NCBI GenBank assembly: GCA_041395325.1
Contig: JAWLAT010000006.1
Location: 1-64,000 of the forward strand
Reading direction: 5' to 3'
DNA: 64,000 nt
Origin: JAWLAT01 sp041395325
GTDB lineage: Bacteria; Pseudomonadota; Gammaproteobacteria; Xanthomonadales; SZUA-5
Position numbers and translations under genes: made by a program. Shown here one piece after another: positions 7,164 through 15,970 of this stretch. The stretch's first letter is position 1, and every line of letters begins with the position of its first letter. Below the pieces are notes generated by a model that did not search any database, was not told where the DNA came from, and saw nothing but the letters and a program-made list of their open reading frames with translations.

Positions 7164-9950
7164 ATGAACTGCGATGCGCAATCCCGACTGGCCTCATGGC
7201 TGCTTGGCGCTGCCAGCCTGCTACTGGGCGTGGCATCCGCTGCCGAGGCGGGTGATTTCATCTATGCCGATGGCTTCGAGCCGGTCGGCACCACACCTTC
7301 CTGCGTCAGCGGCAACCTGGCTGGTGACACGCTGACCGCGCCCAATCTGAGCGGTGCCACGCTGATCGGCTGCTTCGAGATCGCCAATGATGGCGCCGCG
7401 CGTGAGGCTGCCGCGGCCTTTGGCGCGCTGCCGGTCCCTCGCGCGCTGAATCTGCTCGATGGGGATCTGGATCGCCTCGTGGTGATCGGCCCGGGCGGAC
7501 TGCGCTGGCCTGCGCAACATGCGGCATTGTCTCGCTGGGCCGCGCCACTGGCCGATGCGGCGGCGCCGATCCGCTGGCTGCAGACTGATCTGAGTGTCGA
7601 TCAGGGCGCTGGCCAGTCCGCCACACTGGCACTGCTGCGTCTGCCACAGCCCCCCACTGCCCTGCCCCGCATCGAGCAGATCGGCACCGGCGAGCGCCGC
7701 ACCATCGACACTGGCTGGATCGAAGTCGAACTCGACGGCGCAGCCAGCCAGCCGCTGCGCCGCCTGCGCATACGCGAACAAGCCGGTGGTCCGCTGCAGG
7801 AGATCTTTCAGGCCCAGAGCGGCAGCGCCGATGAAGGTTGGCGAGTGCGCATCGTCGACACGGCCGGCAATCCACTGCTGGAGGCCGCCGAAAACCTGCC
7901 GGGCAGTCTGGTGGTCGATCAGGTCCGCTGGGAGAGCGGCGCGGCGACCGTCTCCAGCCTGTTGCACATCGATGGTCATCTGGAAGGCCCGACCAACCTC
8001 AGCCGCTGCAATGGCGATGCCGACTGGCTGCGCTTCCCGTGGAGTCTGAGCCTGCGCCTGACGGCCGGCAGCGCCGACCTCGCCTTCGACTGGCAGCTGG
8101 GCAATGCCTGCGGCACGCCACAAGGCCCGCAGACTGCCGACACCGCCGAGATCGCGCTGGCGGAGTTCCGGCTGCCGCTGCTGCGCAACGCCAGTGGCGC
8201 CCAGGTGCTGTCGGCCAGTGGCGGCGCGCTGCAGCTGGGTCCCGGCCCGGTCAGCAGTCCGCATCAGCTGCTGCAGCGCCGCGGTGGTGGCACCCCCTGG
8301 CAGCGGCGCGCCGAACTGCGAGTCAATGGCAGCGTTCAGAACAGCGCCAGCTTCTACGACGAACCCGGGCTGGGACTGGCCCGCCCGCTGGGCAGTGGCC
8401 AACTGATCGCCCTGCTGGCGCAGCCGTGGTTGCGCTATCGCGAGCCACAGGGTCTGTCACTGCAGGGCAATCATGTTGCCTTCCAGCTGGTTGCCGAGCC
8501 CGTCCGCCTGGGCAAGGCCAAGAGTCTGTGGTTCAGCGGTCGACTGGCGCTGCAGTCCGGTGTGGCCAATGGCGACCTCGGCAGTCGCGGCCAGGTCCTG
8601 CATCGGGCCAATCTGGCCGGGGTGGAGCGACCGCTGCTGCTGCGACCGCTGCCGGAGAGCCTGGACGCCGCCGCGATCCTGCCGCCGCTGGCCGGCAGCA
8701 TCGATGGGCCAGTCGGCGTCGCCTATCGCCAGTATCTGCAGCGCAAGCACGACGACACCGTCGGTGACGAGCCCTGCGTGGATGCCGGCAATGACGTCGG
8801 CAGCCAATGGACGTGCGCCAAGACTTTTGGTCTGCAGCTGTGGCCCGATGTGCAGTTCAACCTGCAGTTCGGTTTTGCCGACAACCCGGATCCGGCCAGC
8901 AACGAAGGCAAGCTCAACTACTGGGATCCGGCCCACATCGAGCTGATCGAGTTCCTGCGCAGCGGCCAGCCGCAATGGGCCCACGAATTCGCATTGCCGC
9001 AAGCCCGGCTGATGGCGCACACCGCCTACTACCACTTCGGCCCGCGCCGTGGCAGCAACATCGCCGGCCACAGCTTTGGCTCCGGTGGCACCGGCGATGG
9101 GCTCTGGCATCGCGGTGACAGCGGTTCGGCCGACTACAGCTACAACCGCCACCAGGCCGTTGCCTATCTGCTCAACCCGACGATCGCCCAGCGCGACCGC
9201 TTTGCCGCGGCAGGTCATGCTGCGGGCCTGCGTTTTTTCGATGACCCGCAGGACGACACCACCTGGTCGGCCATCGGTCGGCTCAACCTGCAGTACATCG
9301 AGAGCCTGGCCAACTGTGCCCAGTACGTGCCCGGCGCTGAAGGCAGTCAGTGCGACCAGCGTCTGCGTCAGGTGCTGACCAAGCTGATCGACAGCTCGCT
9401 GACTGCCGGACTGATGTGCGAGCGCAAGTTCGCCGCTGGACCGGACTGCTTCCTCGGTCAGTACTTCATGTTGCAGGCCTGGTACTACCCGATCCTGGAA
9501 CGGCTTTTCCTGAACTACGGCGACAGTTTTCCCGCCACCCAACGCGATCGCTGGCGCCGAGCGCTGATCGACACCCCGGCGCGAGTGCTGGCCGAGCTGC
9601 CCAGCAACGCCAATGGCGTCGACGTCAATGCGCTGTGGCCCAACGGTCTGCTGTGCCAACTGGGCGGCGCCGGCTTCAGCGTGGTGCAGAGCTGCAGTGT
9701 GGTGCCGGACCCGGACAACCTGCGCCAGAACAAACCGGCGCTGGTCTCCTTGCTGGTTCGTGGCCACGCCTGGGACCCCTCCCGCGGCCTGTGCGCCGGT
9801 GCACGGCAGATCAGCACCGACCTGTTCGCCGGCGGCGACCCGCTGGGCAATCTGCGCGATGTCATTCGTGGCGGCTGGTGGAAGGGCGCCGCCGAATCGG
9901 GTCAGGAACTGTCCACCGCCGCTCTCGGCGTTGAGCGTTGCCCGCCGTGA
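7164..9950 (+). CDS. large exported protein, N-terminus resembling exo-rhamnogalacturonan-lyase RIFT domain
   Basis: 928 residues from the ATG at 7164, preceded by GGAG seven bases upstream; the upstream extension lacks a signal peptide. The signal peptide ends SAAEA, followed at once by FIYADGFE, a motif shared with other exported proteins here. Residues of about 70-150 (AAFGALPVP, GPGGLRWPAQ, RWAAPLADAAAPIRWLQTDL) resemble the first barrel of PcRGLX-type polysaccharide lyases, in which a neutral phrase on ring orientation precedes W-x-DGS-x-RW. The rest, with several cysteines and a mostly helical C-terminus, is not recognised. A role on a polysaccharide is inference from one domain; catalytic residues were not identified. 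The next gene starts 42 bases downstream. Confidence 0.65.
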   Translation: MNCDAQSRLASWLLGAASLLLGVASAAEAGDFIYADGFEPVGTTPSCVSGNLAGDTLTAPNLSGATLIGCFEIANDGAAREAAAAFGALPVPRALNLLDGDLDRLVVIGPGGLRWPAQHAALSRWAAPLADAAAPIRWLQTDLSVDQGAGQSATLALLRLPQPPTALPRIEQIGTGERRTIDTGWIEVELDGAASQPLRRLRIREQAGGPLQEIFQAQSGSADEGWRVRIVDTAGNPLLEAAENLPGSLVVDQVRWESGAATVSSLLHIDGHLEGPTNLSRCNGDADWLRFPWSLSLRLTAGSADLAFDWQLGNACGTPQGPQTADTAEIALAEFRLPLLRNASGAQVLSASGGALQLGPGPVSSPHQLLQRRGGGTPWQRRAELRVNGSVQNSASFYDEPGLGLARPLGSGQLIALLAQPWLRYREPQGLSLQGNHVAFQLVAEPVRLGKAKSLWFSGRLALQSGVANGDLGSRGQVLHRANLAGVERPLLLRPLPESLDAAAILPPLAGSIDGPVGVAYRQYLQRKHDDTVGDEPCVDAGNDVGSQWTCAKTFGLQLWPDVQFNLQFGFADNPDPASNEGKLNYWDPAHIELIEFLRSGQPQWAHEFALPQARLMAHTAYYHFGPRRGSNIAGHSFGSGGTGDGLWHRGDSGSADYSYNRHQAVAYLLNPTIAQRDRFAAAGHAAGLRFFDDPQDDTTWSAIGRLNLQYIESLANCAQYVPGAEGSQCDQRLRQVLTKLIDSSLTAGLMCERKFAAGPDCFLGQYFMLQAWYYPILERLFLNYGDSFPATQRDRWRRALIDTPARVLAELPSNANGVDVNALWPNGLLCQLGGAGFSVVQSCSVVPDPDNLRQNKPALVSLLVRGHAWDPSRGLCAGARQISTDLFAGGDPLGNLRDVIRGGWWKGAAESGQELSTAALGVERCPP

Positions 9951-9991
9951 ACCACCCCGCCCTGCATTCCCCGGACTCCATGGAGCAGCCC

Positions 9992-11386
9992 ATGCGATCG
10001 CACGCCCAAGGCGAGCCTTTCCTCTACATATCTCAACGCCACTGGCGGCCTCTGGTCCATGCCGCCCTGCTGCTGCTCGGCCTGACTGGCGTCTCGCTGG
10101 AGGCGCGCGAGTTCGGTTACCAGGGCTACCTGGAATTTGAAGGCAAGCCAGTCAGCGGAAATCGGGACCTGCGCTTTCAACTGTTCGACTCGGCCGATGG
10201 CGGGAATCCGCTCGGTCCGGCGCTGAACCTGCCGGCGCATCCGGTGGCGCGCGGCCTGGTCCAGGCCGAACTGGACTTTGGCCCCGTCTTTGACGGCCAG
10301 ACCCGCTGGCTGCAGGTCGAGGTCGATGGCACCACGCTGCAGCCGCGACAGAAGATCTCGGCCACGCCGATGGCCCAATTCGCGTTGGCCGGCGCGGGTT
10401 CTGGCCCGCCGGGCCCAGCCGGTCCCCAAGGGCCTGCAGGCCCGGTTGGCGCCGCCGGGCCGGCCGGCCCAGTGGGCGCGACCGGTGCGACCGGGCCCGC
10501 TGGACCGGCGGGTGCTGCTGGCCCACCGGGTCCGGCCGGCACACCGGGTTCTGCCGGACCGGCAGGCCCGGTGGGGCCGGTCGGACCACCCGGGCCACCG
10601 GGCGGATCAGCGCCGCCACTGCTCAGCGGTTTGCCGGCGGGGAGCACGTTCAACATCAGCACGGTTCCCGCCTCCAGCGGCGCCATCGTGCTGCACCAGC
10701 CCTTCGAGTGGTTACGCACAACGCAAGGCCCGGGCCAGGCTGGTCCGGTGCAACTGCGCCGCACACTGGGGACCGACACCAGCTGGCGTGACTGGCAACA
10801 GCAACAGCGGCGTGATCTGAACCTGACGCTGCAACTGACCCGCAGCGGCGGCTTCGTGCAATGGCGCTTCCAGAATGGTCTGGCCCAGGCCTGGCGGACC
10901 GAGATCGGCAGCGAAGGCCTGCCTTATGAAGTGGTCGAGCTGCGCTTCGGTGCCGATCAGGTCAGCCGCATCGAAGACCAGGGAGCGCCCGTCGGTGCAC
11001 CCACGGTCAGTGGCAGTGACATCGCATCGGGGCTTCCCGCGGGCAGCAGTTATCAGGTGCTGTCGTCCAGCCAAGCCAGACCGCAATGGCGCGTACTGAG
11101 CGATCGCGCGTTGAGCTATCCGGTCCAGTTCGTCGGTGGACTGCCGCAACCGGCAGGCGCGGCCAGCGCACAGCCGCTGTGGCTGCGCCAAAACCCCAGC
11201 GGTGGCGGTGAACTGCAACAGGCCCTGCTCAGCGGCGCCGCGATCGATGTCAGCGTGCAGCTGGTGACCCCGGCGTTCACACGGGTCATCACCAACGCCC
11301 CGCAAGCGCGCGTCACCGGCTGGCGCCTGCGAGCCAGTGACGATGGTCTGATCGTGGAGGAATACCGTGTCGACACGCCACCTTGA
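9992..11386 (+). CDS. exported collagen-like protein
   Basis: 465 residues. A long N-region with a hydrophobic core (AALLLLGLTGVSLEA) acts as signal peptide. A small domain (FGYQGYLEFEGKPVSG ... RWLQVEVDG) of the type often found before bacterial collagen repeats follows. Then come 22 uninterrupted Gly-X-Y triplets and a beta-rich C-terminal domain that seems to contain two related halves (SGLPAGSTFNI and SGLPAGSSYQV). I place the start at 9992 because GGAG lies six bases upstream; an in-frame ATG at 9980 is an alternative. It lies 42 bases after the lyase-like gene and its 3' end overlaps the next small gene. Likely a surface or secreted fibre protein. Confidence 0.85.
   Translation: MRSHAQGEPFLYISQRHWRPLVHAALLLLGLTGVSLEAREFGYQGYLEFEGKPVSGNRDLRFQLFDSADGGNPLGPALNLPAHPVARGLVQAELDFGPVFDGQTRWLQVEVDGTTLQPRQKISATPMAQFALAGAGSGPPGPAGPQGPAGPVGAAGPAGPVGATGATGPAGPAGAAGPPGPAGTPGSAGPAGPVGPVGPPGPPGGSAPPLLSGLPAGSTFNISTVPASSGAIVLHQPFEWLRTTQGPGQAGPVQLRRTLGTDTSWRDWQQQQRRDLNLTLQLTRSGGFVQWRFQNGLAQAWRTEIGSEGLPYEVVELRFGADQVSRIEDQGAPVGAPTVSGSDIASGLPAGSSYQVLSSSQARPQWRVLSDRALSYPVQFVGGLPQPAGAASAQPLWLRQNPSGGGELQQALLSGAAIDVSVQLVTPAFTRVITNAPQARVTGWRLRASDDGLIVEEYRVDTPP
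10403..10600 (+). repeat. 22 Gly-X-Y collagen triplets
   Basis: Every third codon is glycine for 22 successive triplets (GPP GPA GPQ GPA ... GPP GPP), and proline dominates the X position. The stretch is very GC-rich and is a likely site of replication slippage, so its length could vary among strains. Confidence 0.95.
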
Positions 11387-11669
11387 GCCCCGCCCCAGAC
11401 GCTGGCGAGCCGGCCGCACGCTGATGCTGCTGGTCACGGTCACCAGCTTCTCCGCCGCCGAACCGCACAACGCGATCGCCGGTGCTGGATACACACTCGA
11501 AGCGAGCAATCTGCAGGCATTGCCCGAAGTCGGCGCGGGCGGCTACCTCCTCCAAGCCACATTGGATATGACTGGGACTGCGCAGTCGGGCGAGGTCAGA
11601 CTGCAACCTGGCACTCTGGCAGTCTATGCCACTCGCGTGGACGGCCTGCATGCGGATGGCTTCGAGTAG
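11367..11669 (+). CDS. small exported protein ending in ADGFE
   Basis: 100 residues starting at a GTG with a near-perfect GGAGGA site five bases upstream, overlapping the collagen-like gene by 20 bases. A signal peptide (TLMLLVTVTSFSAAEP) precedes a short beta-rich domain (YLLQATLDMTGTAQSGEVRLQPG) and the protein ends with HADGFE. The domain resembles short hypothetical proteins of Lysobacterales as I remember them; no function is known. The overlap and strong ribosome site suggest it is made together with the collagen-like protein. Confidence 0.7.
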   Translation: MSTRHLEPRPRRWRAGRTLMLLVTVTSFSAAEPHNAIAGAGYTLEASNLQALPEVGAGGYLLQATLDMTGTAQSGEVRLQPGTLAVYATRVDGLHADGFE

Positions 11670-11764
11670 CCGGTATTGCGCAGCACGGGTCCTCGGCCCC
11701 ATTGGTCTGGCCTCTGTTGCGCAGCCCAGCGAAACGGCCTAGGGCGCTGATTGAGGTGGCGCGG

Positions 11765-12076
11765 TCACTCAGCGGACCGGCCCAACGGGTCGAACGCATC
11801 CAGGATTGCTTGGGCTGCGGCCATGTCCGATGCCGGATCAGCGCTGCCCGCTGTTCCTGACAAGCGCAGACTCGCCAAATGTTCCGTCAGAGACGCAACC
11901 GAGCAGCCATGGGCCAACATCGAGACGATCTGCAGCGCATGGCCGTCGTACTCGTCCCGTGGTGCCAGTTCACCTGGCAACAGCCCCCAGGGATCCCATT
12001 GGCGCAGGATCTGCTCGACGCTTCGCACCTGTTCCATCGTCCGGCGCTTTTTCAGCCTTTTGGCCTCATCGCTCAT
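11765..12076 (-). CDS. small hypothetical protein with WDPxG ... DEYD signature
   Basis: 103 residues from the ATG at 12076 (a TTG at 12112 is the alternative). It has VEQILRQWDPWG, DEYDGHALQIVSML and a helical C-terminus, with no signal peptide. The WDPxG/DEYD pattern recalls small soluble proteins such as the DUF1871 group, but I cannot confirm the family. It is convergent with the small DGFE gene and divergent from the ArsR gene. Confidence 0.6.
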   Translation of the reverse strand: MSDEAKRLKKRRTMEQVRSVEQILRQWDPWGLLPGELAPRDEYDGHALQIVSMLAHGCSVASLTEHLASLRLSGTAGSADPASDMAAAQAILDAFDPLGRSAE

Positions 12077-12294
12077 GTCTGGAACCGCCAGGCCCTTTCC
12101 GCTGGTTTCCAATCATGGCGCACAGTGCCTGCAAATGCGAACCGCCGGAAATCGGAATGCGAACATCTCCTCAACCACTTCAGAATCAACAACCGTCGCT
12201 ATCAGGCCAGAAGCGGACCCTCGGAGGCTCTCCTGGCATCGCCACCTTCTCAGTACTCAGATTGAGGACGAAGTCACTCATGCCAGTCCCGTCG

Positions 12295-12322
12295 TTGACA
12301 TGCAGTAATCTTACTGCATAAT
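12295..12322 (+). promoter_or_regulatory. sigma-70 promoter of the ArsR-VOC operon
   Basis: A perfect TTGACA -35 (12295-12300) and a CATAAT -10 (12317-12322) are separated by 16 bases. The expected transcription start, six to eight bases after the -10, falls on or next to the ATG at 12329, so the mRNA may be leaderless. Confidence 0.8.
12300..12319. promoter_or_regulatory. palindromic operator within the ArsR promoter
   Basis: ATGCAGTAA and TTACTGCAT form a perfect 9-base inverted repeat around TC. It fills the whole space between -35 and -10 and overlaps both. This is where an ArsR-type repressor encoded immediately downstream would be expected to bind for autoregulation; binding itself is inference. 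Confidence 0.8.
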
Positions 12323-12328
12323 GTTCCT

Positions 12329-12619
12329 ATGCGAGACGAGGACATTGATCTCGTGTTCAAGGCCATCGCTCATCCCGAGCGGCGGCGGATTCTGACGTTG
12401 CTGCTGGCACGGCCGGGCCAGTCGTTGTTCGAAATCTGTGCCTCATCTGTCGGGGCGACGGGTCAGTCGTTGACGCGCCAAACCGTGTCGCAACACCTCG
12501 ACGCGCTGGAGAAGGCACAGTTGATCGAGATTGCCTGGAAGGGCCGTACCAAAACGCATTCGGTGTCACTCGTACCGCTGCGTGCGGCGATCGAGCTGAT
12601 CTCCGAGTCCTACCTCTGA
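12329..12619 (+). CDS. ArsR-family winged-helix repressor
   Basis: 96 residues with the ArsR/SmtB-like fold: DLVFKAIAHPERRRILTLLL (helix 1-2), SLTRQTVSQHLDALEKAQLIE (recognition helix) and a wing WKGRTKTHSVSL. No cysteine metal-binding motif of the arsenic type is present (the single Cys is in EICASSV), so the inducer is probably not arsenite. It is the first gene of a two-gene operon with a VOC protein 13 bases downstream, behind a promoter containing a perfect palindrome. Such ArsR-plus-VOC pairs usually act in small-molecule detoxification or solute response. Confidence 0.88.
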   Translation: MRDEDIDLVFKAIAHPERRRILTLLLARPGQSLFEICASSVGATGQSLTRQTVSQHLDALEKAQLIEIAWKGRTKTHSVSLVPLRAAIELISESYL

Positions 12620-12632
12620 CGAAGGATTCACG

Positions 12633-13022
12633 ATGAAAATCTGGCTGACCAATGTGTTCGTGGACGATCAGGACAAGGCGCTGAGCTTTTATGTCGGCAA
12701 GCTCGGATTTGAGGTCAAGCACGACATCCCGATGGGACGCCATCGATGGCTGACGCTCGTTTCCAAGGGCCAGCCAGAAGGCACGGAGTTGCTGTTGGAA
12801 CCCAGCGAGCATCCTGCAGTGAACCCCTACAAGGCGGCCCTGCGGGAGGACGGCATTCCGACTGCGTCGTTCCAGGTTGAAAACATCGATGCCGAGTTCG
12901 ACCGACTCGGCCAGCTGGGCGTCGAATTCACCAACCAGCCGATGGACGCCGGCAATGTGCGCATGGCAGTGCTGGACGACACCTGCGGCAATCTGATTCA
13001 GCTGATTCAACTGAAGGGATAG
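12633..13022 (+). CDS. VOC (glyoxalase/bleomycin-resistance) superfamily protein
   Basis: 129 residues with two beta-alpha-beta-beta-beta halves: VFVDDQDKALSFYVGKLGFE at the start, TELLLEPSE, then FDRLGQLGVEFTNQP and VLDDTCGNLIQLIQL. Family members are metal-dependent dioxygenases, lyases or resistance proteins. GAAGGA precedes the ATG by six bases. It follows the ArsR gene directly, so it is presumably the repressor's main target. The substrate is unknown. Confidence 0.85.
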   Translation: MKIWLTNVFVDDQDKALSFYVGKLGFEVKHDIPMGRHRWLTLVSKGQPEGTELLLEPSEHPAVNPYKAALREDGIPTASFQVENIDAEFDRLGQLGVEFTNQPMDAGNVRMAVLDDTCGNLIQLIQLKG

Positions 13023-13118
13023 AACCCACCGCAGGCAAGACCTGTTCTCCAGTGACCGTACGCAAGCCACCCGGGCTCTTCGATCGGCACTGCAAGACGC
13101 CTGATGGCGCAAAGCAAA

Positions 13119-13138
13119 CGGCGGCCCTGTGGCCGCCG
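13119..13138 (-). terminator. hairpin terminator after ftsH
   Basis: An 8-base GC stem (CGGCGGCC/GGCCGCCG, loop CTGT) lies between the convergent VOC and ftsH genes. On the minus strand it is followed by GTTTGCTTTG, a moderately T-rich run, so it more likely ends the ftsH transcript than the VOC transcript. Confidence 0.55.
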
Positions 13139-13175
13139 CTGTCTACCCTCATCTGCCCCCCGACCGCCAAAGCAC

Positions 13176-15110
13176 TCAGGGCGAATTGCCCTCGAAGCTC
13201 TGCGTGGCGGGCGATCCGATGTTGCCACCCACGGCCGGCGCAGTAGGCTTGTTCGACGGGGTGCTCGGTGAACCAGGATCGTCCCAACCCGCCGGCGGCG
13301 GCACGTCGCGCCCCTCCATGATGGCATCGATCTGATTCGAATCGATGGTTTCATACTTCATCAAGGCGTCGGCCATCGTGTGCAGTTTGTCGGTGTTGTC
13401 GACCAGAATCTGCTTGGCGATGTCATAGCAACGATCGATCAGCGAACGCACTTCGCTGTCGATGCGCTTGGCCGTTTCCGGCGCCACGGTCTTGTGCTGC
13501 GTGACCGAACGCCCGAGGAAGACTTCCTCTTCCTCGTCGTTGTAGGCCAGCGGCCCCATTTCGTCACTCAGTCCCCAGCGAGTCACCATGTTCCGGGCCA
13601 AAGAGGTCGCCCGCATGATGTCGTTGGAAGCGCCGGTGGTGACCTTGTCGTGGCCAAAGATCAATTCCTCGGCCAAACGACCTCCATAGAGCGAGCAGAT
13701 CTGACTTTCCAACCAGGTTCGGCTGTGCGAATAGCGGTCCTGTTCCGGCAGGAACATGGTCACGCCCAGCGCGCGGCCACGCGGGATGATCGATACCTTG
13801 TAGACCGGGTCGTGCTCGGGGACGATGCGGCCAACGATGGCATGCCCCGCTTCGTGATAGGCGGTCAGGCGTTTTTCCTTCTCGTCCATGACCATGCTGC
13901 GCCGCTCGGCGCCCATCATGATCTTGTCCTTGGCCCGCTCGAAGTGGCTCATGCCCACTTCCTTCTGATTCTCGCGGGCGGCGAACAGCGCCGCCTCATT
14001 GACCAGATTGGCCAGGTCCGCACCGGAAAAGCCAGGCGTGCCGCGGGCAATCAGTTGAGGCTTGACGTCCTGCGCCAGCGGCACCTTGCGCATGTGCACC
14101 TTGAGAATCTGCTCGCGGCCGCGCACATCCGGCAGTGGCACAACCACCTGACGGTCGAAGCGACCGGGTCGAAGCAGGGCCGGATCGAGCACGTCCGGAC
14201 GATTGGTCGCGGCGATCACGATGATGCCTTCGGAACCCTCGAAGCCGTCCATTTCCACCAGCAACTGGTTCAGCGTCTGCTCGCGTTCGTCGTGACCACC
14301 ACCCAGACCGGCGCCGCGATGACGGCCCACCGCGTCAATCTCGTCGATGAAGATGATGCAGGGCGCATGCTTCTTGGCCTGCTCGAACATATCGCGCACT
14401 CGAGAGGCACCCACACCGACGAACATCTCGACGAAGTCCGAACCGGAAATCGTGAAGAACGGCACCTTGGCTTCGCCGGCGATCGCCTTGGCCAGCAGCG
14501 TCTTGCCGGTGCCCGGCGAACCGACCATCAGCACGCCGCGTGGAATGCGGCCACCCAGGCGCTGGAACTTGCCCGGGTCACGCAGGAACTCGACCAGCTC
14601 CTTCACATCATCCTTGGCTTCGTCGACACCGGCAACGTCGGCGAAGGTCACGCGCACCTGATCTTCGCCCTGCAGCCGCGCCCGACTCTTGCCAAAACTC
14701 ATGGCACCGCGGCCGCCACCGCCACCTTGCATCTGGCGCATCATGAAGATCCAGAATCCGATCAGGATCAGCACTGGCAACAGGTTGAAGAACAACCCGA
14801 GCAGCGAGAAGCCGGTGTCGCGCGGCAGAACCTCAACCTCGACGTTCTGAGAGACGAGCTTGTTCATCAACTCTTCGCTCAGGATGGCATTGACAGTGAA
14901 CTTCTCGCCGCCCTGCGCAGTGCCCTGGATCTCGCCCTTGGCGGTATCCACTTTCACGCTTTCGACACGTTCGCGTTCGACCATCTGCACGAACTGCGAG
15001 TACTTCAGCGGCTGTGTGCCCACGCCACCGGGGCCGAATCCGCGGAAGACCGCCAGCAGGACCAGCGCGATGACGGTCCAAAGCAGAATGTTCTTGGCCA
15101 GATCGTTCAC
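13176..15110 (-). CDS. ftsH: ATP-dependent zinc metalloprotease FtsH
   Basis: 644 residues, the usual length. Two membrane helices (about 5-25 and 100-120) flank a periplasmic domain. The AAA module has Walker A GSPGTGKT, Walker B CIIFIDEID and the second region of homology (ATNRPDVLDPALLRPGRFD). The zinc protease motif is HEAGH. FtsH degrades misfolded or unassembled membrane proteins and short-lived cytosolic regulators. An AAGAGG ribosome site precedes the ATG. It follows rlmE on the same strand with a 138-base gap, the classical order. Confidence 0.98.
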   Translation of the reverse strand: MNDLAKNILLWTVIALVLLAVFRGFGPGGVGTQPLKYSQFVQMVERERVESVKVDTAKGEIQGTAQGGEKFTVNAILSEELMNKLVSQNVEVEVLPRDTGFSLLGLFFNLLPVLILIGFWIFMMRQMQGGGGGRGAMSFGKSRARLQGEDQVRVTFADVAGVDEAKDDVKELVEFLRDPGKFQRLGGRIPRGVLMVGSPGTGKTLLAKAIAGEAKVPFFTISGSDFVEMFVGVGASRVRDMFEQAKKHAPCIIFIDEIDAVGRHRGAGLGGGHDEREQTLNQLLVEMDGFEGSEGIIVIAATNRPDVLDPALLRPGRFDRQVVVPLPDVRGREQILKVHMRKVPLAQDVKPQLIARGTPGFSGADLANLVNEAALFAARENQKEVGMSHFERAKDKIMMGAERRSMVMDEKEKRLTAYHEAGHAIVGRIVPEHDPVYKVSIIPRGRALGVTMFLPEQDRYSHSRTWLESQICSLYGGRLAEELIFGHDKVTTGASNDIMRATSLARNMVTRWGLSDEMGPLAYNDEEEEVFLGRSVTQHKTVAPETAKRIDSEVRSLIDRCYDIAKQILVDNTDKLHTMADALMKYETIDSNQIDAIMEGRDVPPPAGWDDPGSPSTPSNKPTAPAVGGNIGSPATQSFEGNSP

Positions 15111-15248
15111 ATTAAAACCTCTTGCTGGCGGGTCGCGTTCCTGGTCGAACTCAACCCAATGTTGCTCACGATATTAGCAGCGGCCTGAAGACGGCGTCTT
15201 TGCCAGAAGTCCTGATCCTGGCCTCCGTTCACCTCAGGTTGGGGACCG

Positions 15249-15866
15249 TCAACCCGCCTTGAAGCCCGTTGCCAAAGCATAGATCTCCCGACTGCGCCCG
15301 CGTGAGGCCTTCGGTTTGCGCAGCACCACCTTGGCAAACGCGGAACGAAGCTCCCGCAGGTAATCATCGAAGCCCTCGCCCTGGAACAGCTTGATCAGGA
15401 GCGCGCCGTTGCGTGTCAGCTGACCGCGGGCGAAGTCCAGAGCCAGCTCCGCCAGATACATCGAGCGCGATTGGTCCACGGCTGCCACCCCGCTCATGTT
15501 GGGGGCAATGTCGGACAAGACAAGATCAACCCGCTGGCCGTCCAGCGTTTGCAACAGCTGTTCCAGGACCTGACTGTCGGTGAAATCGCCCTCGATCACC
15601 TCGACACCGTCCAGCGGCGCCATCGGCAGGATGTCCAGCGCGATAAGGCGACCTCGGCCTTTCAGCGCATCGGCGACCACCTGCGACCAGCCGCCCGGTG
15701 CGGCGCCCAGGTCGACCACCACCATGTCCGGTCGCAACAATCGATCGCGGGCCAGCAACTCCTCCAGCTTGAAGGCGGCGCGAGAGCGCATGCCTTCGCG
15801 CTGAGCACGTTGCACGTAGGGGTCCTTGAAATGCTCGCGCAGCCAGCGCTGACTGCTGCCGCTCAT
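15249..15866 (-). CDS. rlmE: 23S rRNA 2'-O-methyltransferase RlmE (FtsJ)
   Basis: 205 residues with a Rossmann-type SAM site (VDLGAAPGGWSQ) and the K-D-K-E catalytic tetrad at Lys33, Asp119 (LSDIAPNMSG), Lys159 (LLIKLFQG) and Glu194 (SREIYALA). In E. coli the enzyme methylates U2552 in the 50S A-loop and is needed late in large-subunit assembly. It lies upstream of ftsH and is divergent from yhbY, the arrangement seen in most gammaproteobacteria. Confidence 0.97.
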   Translation of the reverse strand: MSGSSQRWLREHFKDPYVQRAQREGMRSRAAFKLEELLARDRLLRPDMVVVDLGAAPGGWSQVVADALKGRGRLIALDILPMAPLDGVEVIEGDFTDSQVLEQLLQTLDGQRVDLVLSDIAPNMSGVAAVDQSRSMYLAELALDFARGQLTRNGALLIKLFQGEGFDDYLRELRSAFAKVVLRKPKASRGRSREIYALATGFKAG

Positions 15867-15970
15867 CGACCAGACTCGGGTTGGGGCATCACCTGTACTC
15901 CCGCCAGACCCAACTGCGGCTGGCTGCGGTCCGCATGATACCTTTGGCGGCTATCCAGCGAGCACCTGCC

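Noticed and set aside
7221..8402. 393-residue open frame on the minus strand
   Set aside because: Antisense to the lyase-like gene, whose signal peptide and ribosome site are clear.
10177..10779. 200-residue collagen-like open frame on the minus strand
   Set aside because: A mirror image: antisense of Gly-Pro-Ala codons also reads as Gly-Pro-rich. The plus strand has the signal peptide.
13380..15188. 602-residue open frame on the plus strand
   Set aside because: Antisense to ftsH, which has all catalytic motifs. Long antisense frames are usual at this GC content.
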